DNA of 7,416 bases from positions 1 through 7,416 of the forward strand of contig JALSSE010000425.1 of the NCBI GenBank assembly GCA_026984415.1. The letters run 5' to 3'. Numbering within the stretch: position 1 is the stretch's first letter; each line of letters begins with the position of its first letter. Under the pieces are notes generated by a model. That model ran no database searches. It saw only the letters and a list, made by a program, of their open reading frames with translations, and was not told the DNA's origin. The position numbers were made by a program, and so were the translations under genes. Below, piece after piece: positions 1 to 6,250 of the stretch. This DNA comes from Hydrogenothermaceae bacterium. Lineage in GTDB: Bacteria; Aquificota; Aquificae; Hydrogenothermales; Hydrogenothermaceae.

Positions 1-281
1 ACGAAGGTGGAGTAGTAAGATTAGAAGGTGAATTTTTACAAAAACATAAAGATGAAATAATTAATCTGATTAGGAATATTGAAAGAAACGAAATGGCTTA
101 TAGACCTTTAGAAAGAATTATTGAGATAAAAGAAGAAGATGGTGGATTAACCATCACAACAACCTATGAACATTTAGCAAGAAGGATTGGAGAAGCTGTA
201 CACAGAGCTTACAAAGGTGATTTAAAAATGCAGTATCCTGAAGGTTGGAAATATATTAGAGTTTACTGGAAAAGAGACTAA
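1..281 (+). CDS. C-terminal part of a BCAM0308-like protein (5' end outside window)
   Basis: The reading frame is open from base 3 to the TAA at 279-281 with no stop upstream, so this is the last 92 residues of a longer protein whose start is off the window. An ATG at 93 exists, but the conserved-looking sequence continues upstream of it, so it is very likely internal. The visible part has a segment like EGEFLQKHKDEIINLIRNIE, a PLERI segment, and a TTTYEHLARRIGEAVHRAY segment followed by a short aromatic C-terminus. From memory this matches the C-terminal half of the BCAM0308 family, proteins of about 160 residues with an N-terminal CxxC zinc-ribbon-like part; that part would be outside this window. 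Some database entries call the family ATPase, but no Walker motif is visible here. The function is unknown. A terminator follows directly, so it is not clearly in an operon with fetB. Confidence 0.7.
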   Translation, partial: EGGVVRLEGEFLQKHKDEIINLIRNIERNEMAYRPLERIIEIKEEDGGLTITTTYEHLARRIGEAVHRAYKGDLKMQYPEGWKYIRVYWKRD

Positions 282-286
282 CAATT

Positions 287-313
287 AAAAGGTGGGGGTT
301 TCTCCCACTTTTT
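287..313 (+). terminator. Rho-independent terminator after the BCAM0308-like gene
   Basis: AAAAGGTGGG (287-296) pairs with CCCACTTTTT (304-313) around a 7-base loop, giving a 10-bp stem with one G-U pair and a T5 run. It begins 5 bases after the stop of the upstream gene. The T run ends only 10 bases before the fetB start codon, so any transcript entering fetB from upstream must read through this hairpin. Confidence 0.8.
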
Positions 314-323
314 ACAAGATAAA

Positions 324-1055
324 ATGGAATTTAAATTTCTTGCTTCATATTTACTGATTATAATAGCCCTTATCTATTCTTATAAAGAAAAGTTAGGAAT
401 TGAAAAAGATATATTTGTTAACTCAATAAGAGCCTTTATCCAGCTTTTAGTATTAGGGTATATACTTGTTTACCTTTTTAAATTAAAAAATCCTTTTGAA
501 CTTTTAGGTGTTTTATTTTTTATGGTTTTATTCGCCACATTTACAGCTCAAAAGAGAATAAAAATAAAACATAAAGGTTATATAACTGCTTTTTTATCCA
601 TATTTATTTCATCTTTTATAGTTTTGTTCTCTTTAATATTACTAAAAATTATAACTTTTAAACCTAATGAAATAATACCTGTTGGTGGGATGATTATAGG
701 GAATTCCTTAAATATATACACATTAACAGTAGATAGGTTGAAAAGTGAAGTAAAAAATACGATAACTATTATAGAAGGAATGGTAGCTTTAGGAGCTTCT
801 TTAAAAAAAGCTTTACACATACCTACAAAAGAGGCTGTAAAAGCAGCTTTAATTCCAACTGTTAACAGCCTTCAAACAGTAGGTATAATCCATATTCCGG
901 GAGTAACAACAGGAATGCTTTTGGCAGGTGCAGAACCATTAACAGCAGTATCTTATCAGCTGGTTATTATGTATATGATGGTTGCAGTTGCACTTTTTAC
1001 AGGAATATTTACAATTTTATTTTCTTATAAAAAAATAGTAAGGACAGTTTTTTAA
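324..1055 (+). CDS. fetB: FetB-family (UPF0014) ABC transporter permease, putative iron exporter subunit
   Basis: This 243-residue, very hydrophobic protein is close in length to E. coli FetB (about 259). Hydrophobic segments lie near residues 6-20, 36-53, 58-73, 86-109, 117-134, 190-203 and 209-234. Family signatures are SIRAFIQLLVLGYI (34-47), IIPVGGMIIGNSLN (117-130), EGMVALGAS (151-159), and AALIPTVNSLQTVGI followed by PGVTTGMLLAGAEP (174-205). In E. coli FetB is the inner-membrane permease of FetAB, linked to iron export and peroxide tolerance. The ATPase FetA is not next to it here: the upstream neighbour is a BCAM0308-like gene and the downstream one is waaA, so the partner must be encoded elsewhere. 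ATG 324 is the first possible start after the upstream stop, since no ATG, GTG or TTG occurs in frame between them. No Shine-Dalgarno is evident and the terminator lies just upstream. The stop overlaps the waaA start (TAATG). Iron as substrate is inferred from the family. Confidence 0.85.
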   Translation: MEFKFLASYLLIIIALIYSYKEKLGIEKDIFVNSIRAFIQLLVLGYILVYLFKLKNPFELLGVLFFMVLFATFTAQKRIKIKHKGYITAFLSIFISSFIVLFSLILLKIITFKPNEIIPVGGMIIGNSLNIYTLTVDRLKSEVKNTITIIEGMVALGASLKKALHIPTKEAVKAALIPTVNSLQTVGIIHIPGVTTGMLLAGAEPLTAVSYQLVIMYMMVAVALFTGIFTILFSYKKIVRTVF

Positions 1056-2263
1056 TGGAATTTATATATAACATTTTATACCTGATTTTCATAATTATCT
1101 TCTTACCAATCTTTTATATATCAACAAGAAAAAAAGGATATGAAGCAGGTTTAAGGGAAAGGTTTGTAATTTACGATGACCAGTTAGAAGGGAATGCTTT
1201 ATGGTTCCACTGTGCAAGTGTAGGAGAAATAAACACAATTTTTCCTTTAATAGAAAATTATTCAAAAAATTATAAAATTTTATTAACTGTTTCTTCACCA
1301 AGGGGAAAAAACTACGCATTAAAAAAAGTACCGTTTGCAAAAGTTAGATATTTACCTTTTGATTTTGGTTTTTTAATCAGAAAATTTATAAAAATTTACC
1401 ATCCTGAAGCTTTAATAGTTGCAGAAGGGGAATTCTGGTTTAGTTTTATAACAGAAAGTTCAAAGCATATGCCTGTTATTTCAGTAAACACAAGAATATC
1501 ACCAAAATCATTTAAAAATTACAAAAAATACCAATTCTTTTACAAAAGGTTATTTAATTCCTTTACAAAATTATTAGTCCGTTCAAAACAGGATAAACAA
1601 TTTTTAGAAGAACTCCTTGATGACAAAGAAAAGATAGTCGTATGTGGAAATATGAAATTAGTTTCTTCTTCTATTAAAAAAGAAATAGAGTTTGATAAGG
1701 ACAAAAGAAAAGTAATAATTGCCGGCAGTACCCACTATCCAGAGGAGGAAATAATTCTTAAGGTTTTCAAAAGCCTAAAAAAAGAAATTCCAGAACTGAC
1801 CCTTGTTTTAGCTCCAAGACATTTAGAAAGGTTAGATGAAGTTAAAAATTTAGTTGAAAAATATGGATTTAAATACGACTTGAGAACAGAAACTAAAAAA
1901 ATAAAAAATGATGTTTATATAATCAACACATTAGGAGAGCTTTCAGGTTTTTATAAATATGGAGATGTTGTTTTTATTGGAGGAACTTTTGCAAAAATCG
2001 GTGGACATAATATTTTAGAACCTGTATTGGAAAATAAACCTGTTGTTATAGGTCCTTACTATGAAAAAATAAAAGATATCTACGAAGAATTAAAAAAATA
2101 TGGGATTGTTATTTCTGTAAATACTGTCAAAGAATTAGAAGAAGAAATAAAGAGATTTTTAAACCACGAACCATTTAATATAGACCTTAATCAAAAACAG
2201 AAAGAAATACTTAATTGTTATTTAAAAAATATAAATGAAATTTTAGGAGTTTTAGATGAATGA
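1055..2263 (+). CDS. waaA: 3-deoxy-D-manno-octulosonic acid (Kdo) transferase
   Basis: WaaA (KdtA) transfers Kdo from CMP-Kdo to lipid A precursor at the cytoplasmic face of the inner membrane, starting the lipopolysaccharide core. The protein has 402 residues, close to the usual 400-430. Residues 4-22 are a hydrophobic N-terminal anchor. An RERF motif (34-37) is followed by the FHCASVGE motif (51-58), whose Glu58 matches the catalytic base known from the Aquifex aeolicus enzyme. The C-terminal GT-B domain carries AGSTHYPEE (223-231), APRHLER (253-259) and the nucleotide-sugar site IGGTFAKIGGHNILEP (308-323). All key motifs are present, so the gene looks intact. Whether it adds one or two Kdo units cannot be read from sequence. 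The ATG at 1055 overlaps the fetB stop by one base, with AAGGA at 1040-1044 as Shine-Dalgarno. The 3' end overlaps the next gene by 8 bases, so the three genes are probably co-transcribed and translationally coupled. Confidence 0.93.
   Translation: MEFIYNILYLIFIIIFLPIFYISTRKKGYEAGLRERFVIYDDQLEGNALWFHCASVGEINTIFPLIENYSKNYKILLTVSSPRGKNYALKKVPFAKVRYLPFDFGFLIRKFIKIYHPEALIVAEGEFWFSFITESSKHMPVISVNTRISPKSFKNYKKYQFFYKRLFNSFTKLLVRSKQDKQFLEELLDDKEKIVVCGNMKLVSSSIKKEIEFDKDKRKVIIAGSTHYPEEEIILKVFKSLKKEIPELTLVLAPRHLERLDEVKNLVEKYGFKYDLRTETKKIKNDVYIINTLGELSGFYKYGDVVFIGGTFAKIGGHNILEPVLENKPVVIGPYYEKIKDIYEELKKYGIVISVNTVKELEEEIKRFLNHEPFNIDLNQKQKEILNCYLKNINEILGVLDE
2245..2249 (+). promoter_or_regulatory. Shine-Dalgarno site for the ferritin-like/VIT gene
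   Basis: AGGAG lies 6 bases before ATG 2256, inside the last codons of waaA. It supports the ATG at 2256 and coupling of the two genes through their 8-base overlap (ATGAATGA). Confidence 0.75.
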
Positions 2264-3347
2264 AAAAGAAATGATAATTTTTGCAAAAAAATCTTATATA
2301 TCTGAAATAAATGATAATGTCCTTTATATGACTTTAGCTGAAAATGAAAAAGACAGCTATTTAAAGGAAAATTTAATAAGAATTGCAAAAATGGAAGAAA
2401 AACACGCAAACTTCTGGAAACATTTTTTAGAAGTAAGAAACGAAACAGTTCCAAAAGCAGTAATTGACTACAAAAAAATTAAATTTGCCGCATTTTTACA
2501 AAAGTTTTTAAACCCAGCTATTATAGTTTCCTTTTTAGAATTAGGAGAAGCAAGTGCAGTAAAAGCTTACTACCAGTTTTTAAAAGAAACTAAATTGGAG
2601 GAACACGAAGAAAAAGCTTTAAAAAATATCATTTTAGATGAATTAGAACACGAAACATTTTTTAAATCTGAATCTGAAAATGTTGGTATATCAAATATCC
2701 GTGATTTTGTTCTTGGAATGAATGATGGTTTAGTTGAAATTCTCGGAGCTGTTACAGGTTTATCGGCTGTTTATGTAAATAATCCACTTATTGTTGGAGT
2801 TAGCGGACTAATTGTTGGAATTGCTGGCGCGTTATCTATGGGAATTGGAGCTTTTATTTCTGTAAGGTCACAGAGACAGGTAAATGAAGCTGAAAAGGAA
2901 AAATTACAGATAATATTTGATATTGCCCCTGAAAAAGCTGTTGAAACATTCAAAGAAAAATTAAAAGAAAGTGAAATTCCAGATGAAATTGCAGAAGAAG
3001 TGGCAGAAAAATTAGGTAAAAACAAATCGGTTTTATCAAAACTACTCTTAAAAGAAGACAATGAAAACGAATTAAGGTCAGGATTATTTACAGGATTTGC
3101 CTATCTCTTTGGTGTGTTCTTCCCTGTAATTCCGTATTTTATATTCCCATCATCATTAATAGCTTTACCATTTTCTATTTTGTTTGCAGGTTTAGCCCTA
3201 TCAATTGTTGCTTTATTTATAGCAATGATTTCAGGCTTATCTATAAAGAAAAAAGTCATGGAAATGGTTGTATCAGGCTTCTCAGCAGCAGGAATAGCTT
3301 ATGCCTTTGGTAAACTTATGCAGTCAATCTTTGGAATAGATATTTAA
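2256..3347 (+). CDS. Rubrerythrin-like domain fused to VIT1/CCC1 transporter (MbfA-like iron exporter)
   Basis: The 363-residue protein has two domains. Residues 1-140 form a ferritin-like four-helix domain. Its candidate di-iron ligands are Glu17, Glu47 with His50 (ExxH), Glu95 with Glu98 (ExxE), and Glu129 with His132 (ExxH), which follows the rubrerythrin spacing. Residues 150-363 are a VIT1/CCC1 membrane domain: it opens with VLGMNDGLVEILGAVTGLSAV (from 152), has a second helix with GALSMGIGAFISVRSQ (191-206), a charged cytosolic insert (about 207-272), and three C-terminal hydrophobic helices (about 276-297, 301-328, 335-358). Met195 in SMG sits where VIT1 proteins have a pore methionine. 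This is the architecture of membrane-bound ferritin A (MbfA), an inner-membrane iron exporter in rhizobia. The expected job is oxidation or sensing of ferrous iron and its export from the cytoplasm, though manganese cannot be excluded. It is the last gene of the run begun by fetB, which supports a role in iron detoxification. Its stop overlaps a convergent gene by 4 bases. Confidence 0.88.
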   Translation: MNEKEMIIFAKKSYISEINDNVLYMTLAENEKDSYLKENLIRIAKMEEKHANFWKHFLEVRNETVPKAVIDYKKIKFAAFLQKFLNPAIIVSFLELGEASAVKAYYQFLKETKLEEHEEKALKNIILDELEHETFFKSESENVGISNIRDFVLGMNDGLVEILGAVTGLSAVYVNNPLIVGVSGLIVGIAGALSMGIGAFISVRSQRQVNEAEKEKLQIIFDIAPEKAVETFKEKLKESEIPDEIAEEVAEKLGKNKSVLSKLLLKEDNENELRSGLFTGFAYLFGVFFPVIPYFIFPSSLIALPFSILFAGLALSIVALFIAMISGLSIKKKVMEMVVSGFSAAGIAYAFGKLMQSIFGIDI

Positions 3348-4216
3348 AAGTAGTACATTCCACCAAAGTTAATAAAGATAGAGTCTTTTATTTTTTTTAA
3401 ATTTAGGAACTGGTCGTACTGTTCTCCTTTGTAGTATTTTCCATTAAAAGAATATCCTATAAAACCTGTAATACCAAAGCTGTGGTTAAGATAAAATGTA
3501 GGTCTTATTCCAACTGTCTTCATTTCATAAAACAGGAGTTCATCTTTATTATCCCTGTGGGCTAAATAGTATGTATATAGCTTAATTTTACCTTCAAAAC
3601 TCAAAACTAATGGTCGTAAGGGATGGTAGATATAAGAAACTTTCAAATTCCTTACAGGAAAGTAAGTTATCAAAAATGAATTTTTTTTGTTTATCTGGTA
3701 GTGGAGAACAAAAGGAAAAAGTAAATAAATATTTTTTGATTTATATTTGTAATAAACAACAGGCAAGGGGAAACCACCTAAAAAAGAGCTTATAGATTCG
3801 TAAAATAGACCAAAAATCAAGGAGTGTTTTCCTTTTTCCCAGAAAGTCCATCCACCGTTAAAACCTAAGTTTAATGTATCCTTACTGTAAAAAGGTACAT
3901 CTGTATAACTATTTAAATAAAACTTTAACCATTTTTTTTCAGTTTCCCCTGAAACTGTGTACTTTATTTTATAAAGGTCAACTGGGAAATAATCTGTATT
4001 TCCTGTATTTCTATAATCAAAATAAAACGTATGCTTCCATTTATATCCCCACTTTTTCCCGATAATGTTTGATATTTCAAAATCAATCGTTTTTGTTTCA
4101 AAATTTAATGATGGAAGGTAGGATAACTTAATCTGTACACTATTTTTATCTGCAAATGGATTAGCAAAGGTTTTTAATGTAATAAATAATATAATAAATA
4201 AAGTTATTTTTTTCAT
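3344..4216 (-). CDS. Predicted outer-membrane beta-barrel protein with signal peptide
   Basis: From the ATG at 4216 this encodes 290 residues. A signal peptide is clear: MKK, a hydrophobic core (residues 4-14), then TFA-N with likely cleavage after Ala18. The mature part is rich in Tyr, Phe, Asn and Lys in alternating patterns typical of amphipathic strands, with short turns (for example GYKW, NKKNS, FNGKYY), and it ends in GGMYYF. A terminal Phe is the usual signal for barrel insertion by BamA. No enzyme motif was recognised. It faintly recalls the DUF6268 group of barrel proteins, which is a low-confidence guess. An in-frame ATG 18 bases upstream (4234) was rejected because it would add MEGSFS before the signal peptide and has no ribosome site, whereas GGAGGG precedes 4216. 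The gene runs alone on the minus strand, convergent with the MbfA-like gene and divergent from nuoCD. The substrate or role is unknown. Confidence 0.8.
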   Translation of the reverse strand: MKKITLFIILFITLKTFANPFADKNSVQIKLSYLPSLNFETKTIDFEISNIIGKKWGYKWKHTFYFDYRNTGNTDYFPVDLYKIKYTVSGETEKKWLKFYLNSYTDVPFYSKDTLNLGFNGGWTFWEKGKHSLIFGLFYESISSFLGGFPLPVVYYKYKSKNIYLLFPFVLHYQINKKNSFLITYFPVRNLKVSYIYHPLRPLVLSFEGKIKLYTYYLAHRDNKDELLFYEMKTVGIRPTFYLNHSFGITGFIGYSFNGKYYKGEQYDQFLNLKKIKDSIFINFGGMYYF

Positions 4217-4226
4217 AGAAAAACTT

Positions 4227-4232
4227 CCCTCC
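4227..4232 (-). promoter_or_regulatory. Shine-Dalgarno site deciding the start of the barrel gene
   Basis: On the minus strand GGAGGG lies 10 bases before the ATG at 4216. It overlaps the alternative upstream ATG (4234) and so cannot serve it, which favours the shorter protein starting with MKK. Confidence 0.7.
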
Positions 4233-4252
4233 ATTTATAGCTTACACTATCA

Positions 4253-4258
4253 ATTATA
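4253..4258 (-). promoter_or_regulatory. Candidate -10 box for the barrel gene
   Basis: The minus strand reads TATAAT exactly at 4258-4253, about 37 bases before the chosen start codon. No good -35 box lies 16-18 bases upstream; TTGTCT is present but only 9 bases away. The call rests on the -10 hexamer alone in an AT-rich spacer. Confidence 0.4.
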
Positions 4259-4287
4259 AATTAAATTAGACAAACACTTACTTTAAC

Positions 4288-4316
4288 TTGCTAAAATTCT
4301 TTTAAAAGATTAAAAT
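4288..4316 (+). promoter_or_regulatory. Candidate sigma70-type promoter of the nuoCD operon
   Basis: TTGCTA (4288-4293) and TAAAAT (4311-4316) are separated by exactly 17 bases. The -10 end lies 42 bases before the nuoCD start, predicting a short leader of roughly 35 bases. Together with the minus-strand -10 candidate, the 142-bp space 4217-4358 looks like a divergent promoter region. Confidence 0.5.
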
Positions 4317-4358
4317 TTTATAACACTGTTTTAAAAAAAAATAATGGGAGATAGATAT

Positions 4359-6089
4359 ATGTCCTGGATAACCATTGATAAAGCTAAAAAACTTGAAGAA
4401 AAATTTGATTTTGTAAAAGTTGGAGAAAACGAAAGGTTTGTATCTGTAGAAGTTCCAAAAGAGAACCTTATACAATTTTTAAAGTTTCTAAAGGAAGACC
4501 CTGATTTCTCCTTCAAAATGTTTTTAGACCTGACTGTTATAGACCATGGAGTTAAAGAAGACCCAAGATTTCAGGGGATTGTAATCCTTTACTCTCCAGA
4601 ATACAAGGAAAGGATAATAGTAAAAACATGGGCAACCCATGAAGAATTACCTACTTTGACAACTTTATGGTCTGCTGCAAAATGGGCTGAAAGAGAAGCA
4701 TGGGACATGTTCGGAATAAAGTTTGAAGGTCATGAAAACCTTGTCAGGATGCTTCTATGGGAAAACTACCCTTACCACCCTTTAAGAAAGGATTTCCCAA
4801 TTAGAGGGATAGAAGATGTTGAACTACCTTCTTTAAATGAATCAGAAAGGGGAGACCAGTTAGAAGGTTTATTTAATTATTCAAGAATGCATACAGCTCT
4901 TCCAACAATGGAAGATTTAGAATATACGCAGAAAAAAAGGATGCCTGTTAAAAAATCACAGATAGTTTTAAACTGGGGTCCTTTACACCCAGGAACCCAT
5001 GGAACTATATGGTTTCTTTTTGACCTTGACGGTGAGTACGTACAGCAGTGTGATATTATTATCGGGCAGTTACACAGAGGTGTAGAAAAAATAGCTGAAA
5101 ATATTGGTTATCAGCAGTTTATACCTTACACAGACAGGATGGATTACATTGCATCAATAAATGAAAACCATGCCTATGTTATAGCAGCAGAAAAAATGCT
5201 TAATATTGAAATTCCTGAGAAAGCAAAATGGATTAGGACAATGATGGCTGAACTTTCAAGGATAAATAGCCATCTTCTATGGTTAGGTACTTATGCCCTT
5301 GATTTAGGAGCATTAACAATGTTCCTTTATACCTTCAGAGAAAGGGAAAAAATAATGGATATATTTGAAGGAATTACAGGGGCAAGATTTACCATAAACT
5401 ATTTTAGAATTGGTGGTGTTTACGCAGATTTACCACATGGAGCATTAGATGCTATTGAGCATTTCCTTAAAGATTTACCTAAAAGAGTTGATGACTACGA
5501 AAGATTATTAACAAGAAACAGAATTTGGTTAAGCAGAAATAAAGATGTTTGTATTATCACAGAAGAAGATGTTTACGATTACGGACTTACAGGGGCTGTG
5601 GCAAGGGCTTCTGGCGTTCCTTACGATATAAGAAAAATAGATAAATACGATGCCTATGGAGATGTAGAATTTGACATTCCTATTGGTGAAAAAGGAGATT
5701 CTTACGATAGATATCTTGTGAGGATGGAAGAAATAAGACAAAGTGTAAGGATTATAAACCAGTGTATTTCAAAATTGAGAAAAATGTCTAAAAACGACCC
5801 TTATTTCTTTAAAACTCCAGATGAAAAAAAATTAAAAGTAACAATTGACGGTAGAGGATTAAAATTACCAGAAGGGGAAGTTTACGCAAGTACAGATAAC
5901 CCAAGAGGTGAACTTGGATTTTACATTTTCAATAAAAAAGCAGCGACAAAACCTTACAGATTAAGAATACGCTCAGGGGCATTTTACAATTTACAGATAT
6001 TTACAAAGGCTATTATTGGAAGACCAATAGCAGATGCTATAACCCTTTTATCTACAATTGACCCCGTTGTTGGTGAAACAGACAGGTAA
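4359..6089 (+). CDS. nuoCD: NADH-quinone oxidoreductase subunit C/D fusion (NuoCD)
   Basis: This is a fused peripheral-arm protein of complex I with 576 residues. The NuoC part (about 1-150) has AAKWAEREAWDMFGIKFEGH (106-125) and YPYHPLRKDFP (137-147). A linker (about 150-195) leads to the NuoD part with GPLHPGTHG (207-215), HRGVEK (239-244), TDRMDY (258-263), DLPHG (357-361), RGELGFY (516-522) and the canonical C-terminal GETDR. By alignment with bovine NDUFS2, His214 and Tyr263 match the quinone-binding His59 and Tyr108. Arg240 matches Arg85, the residue methylated by NDUFAF7. NuoC-NuoD fusions of this kind are known in E. coli and other bacteria. The start at 4359 was chosen over an in-frame ATG at 4344 because GGGAG (4346-4350) gives a Shine-Dalgarno 8 bases before 4359 and the upstream ATG has none. 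It is the first gene of a short operon, 3 bases before a small membrane-protein gene, and sits at the quinone/N2 junction of complex I. Confidence 0.95.
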   Translation: MSWITIDKAKKLEEKFDFVKVGENERFVSVEVPKENLIQFLKFLKEDPDFSFKMFLDLTVIDHGVKEDPRFQGIVILYSPEYKERIIVKTWATHEELPTLTTLWSAAKWAEREAWDMFGIKFEGHENLVRMLLWENYPYHPLRKDFPIRGIEDVELPSLNESERGDQLEGLFNYSRMHTALPTMEDLEYTQKKRMPVKKSQIVLNWGPLHPGTHGTIWFLFDLDGEYVQQCDIIIGQLHRGVEKIAENIGYQQFIPYTDRMDYIASINENHAYVIAAEKMLNIEIPEKAKWIRTMMAELSRINSHLLWLGTYALDLGALTMFLYTFREREKIMDIFEGITGARFTINYFRIGGVYADLPHGALDAIEHFLKDLPKRVDDYERLLTRNRIWLSRNKDVCIITEEDVYDYGLTGAVARASGVPYDIRKIDKYDAYGDVEFDIPIGEKGDSYDRYLVRMEEIRQSVRIINQCISKLRKMSKNDPYFFKTPDEKKLKVTIDGRGLKLPEGEVYASTDNPRGELGFYIFNKKAATKPYRLRIRSGAFYNLQIFTKAIIGRPIADAITLLSTIDPVVGETDR

Positions 6090-6092
6090 ATT

Positions 6093-6248
6093 ATGGAAAA
6101 TAACAATGTTAAAAAATATATTAAATATGGGTTATTAGGAAGTTTGATTTTTAGTGTATTTGGTTTGCTTGCAGTTGTTTTAAGTACAAAAAGTATAGTT
6201 TGCTGCAACTTTATAAATTCGTTAAGTTGTAAAGAGAAGGAGGAATAA
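6093..6248 (+). CDS. Small single-span membrane protein between nuoCD and nuoI
   Basis: An uninterrupted 51-codon frame fits exactly between the nuoCD stop (3 bases before) and the nuoI start (2 bases after). The product begins MENNNVKKYIKYG, has one hydrophobic helix at about residues 13-31 (GLLGSLIFSVFGLLAVVLS), and ends in a short tail with Cys37, Cys38 and Cys46 and a charged end KEKEE. The N-terminus has three lysines by residue 11, which by the positive-inside rule suggests N-in, placing the cysteine tail on the periplasmic side. The start has only a weak ribosome site (ACAGG, 6 bases before the ATG). Its last codons contain the strong Shine-Dalgarno for nuoI, as expected for a coupled gene. 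I do not recognise the family, and the sequence is too small to be NuoH, NuoK or NuoA. It is in the same frame as nuoCD, separated by TAA and one codon. It may be a complex I accessory or assembly peptide, which is inference from position only. It could also be a non-conserved spacer frame. Confidence 0.65.
   Translation: MENNNVKKYIKYGLLGSLIFSVFGLLAVVLSTKSIVCCNFINSLSCKEKEE
6237..6243 (+). promoter_or_regulatory. Strong Shine-Dalgarno site for nuoI
   Basis: AAGGAGG lies 7 bases before ATG 6251, the best ribosome site in the window. It is embedded in the last codons of the 51-codon small gene, so the two may be translationally coupled. Confidence 0.85.
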
Positions 6249-6250
6249 AA

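Noticed and set aside
221..257. Possible promoter (TTTAAA and TATATT) for fetB inside the upstream gene
   Set aside because: The hexamers are 25 bases apart, too far for a sigma70 promoter; any transcript would also have to cross the terminator.
93..281. A complete 62-residue protein starting at ATG 93
   Set aside because: The frame stays open upstream to base 3 with family-like sequence, so the ATG is internal to a gene truncated by the window edge.
578..820. Minus-strand frame inside fetB
   Set aside because: It lies opposite a well-supported gene and has no recognisable motif. The same holds for the minus-strand frames at 1095-1340, 2218-2454, 2771-3061, 4331-4516, 5529-5741 and 5984-6208 and the plus-strand frames at 3610-3795 and 3874-4065.
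4217..4234. ATG at 4234 as the start of the barrel gene (six extra residues)
   Set aside because: It has no ribosome site and would place MEGSFS before a typical MKK signal peptide; GGAGGG is well placed for 4216.
4253..4273. TTGTCT as the -35 partner of the minus-strand TATAAT
   Set aside because: The spacing is only 9 bases, well below the usual 16-18.
4344..4358. ATG at 4344 as the nuoCD start
   Set aside because: There is no Shine-Dalgarno upstream, only an A run; its own bases supply the GGGAG site for the ATG at 4359.
5984..6208. Minus-strand 74-codon frame over the nuoCD end and the small gene
   Set aside because: It overlaps the nuoCD C-terminus, and the plus-strand 51-codon frame has tight operon spacing and fits better.
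6087..6248. Stop-codon read-through joining NuoCD to the small membrane protein (same frame, one TAA)
   Set aside because: NuoD proteins end naturally at GE(V/T)DR, an ATG follows the stop almost at once, and no read-through signal is seen.
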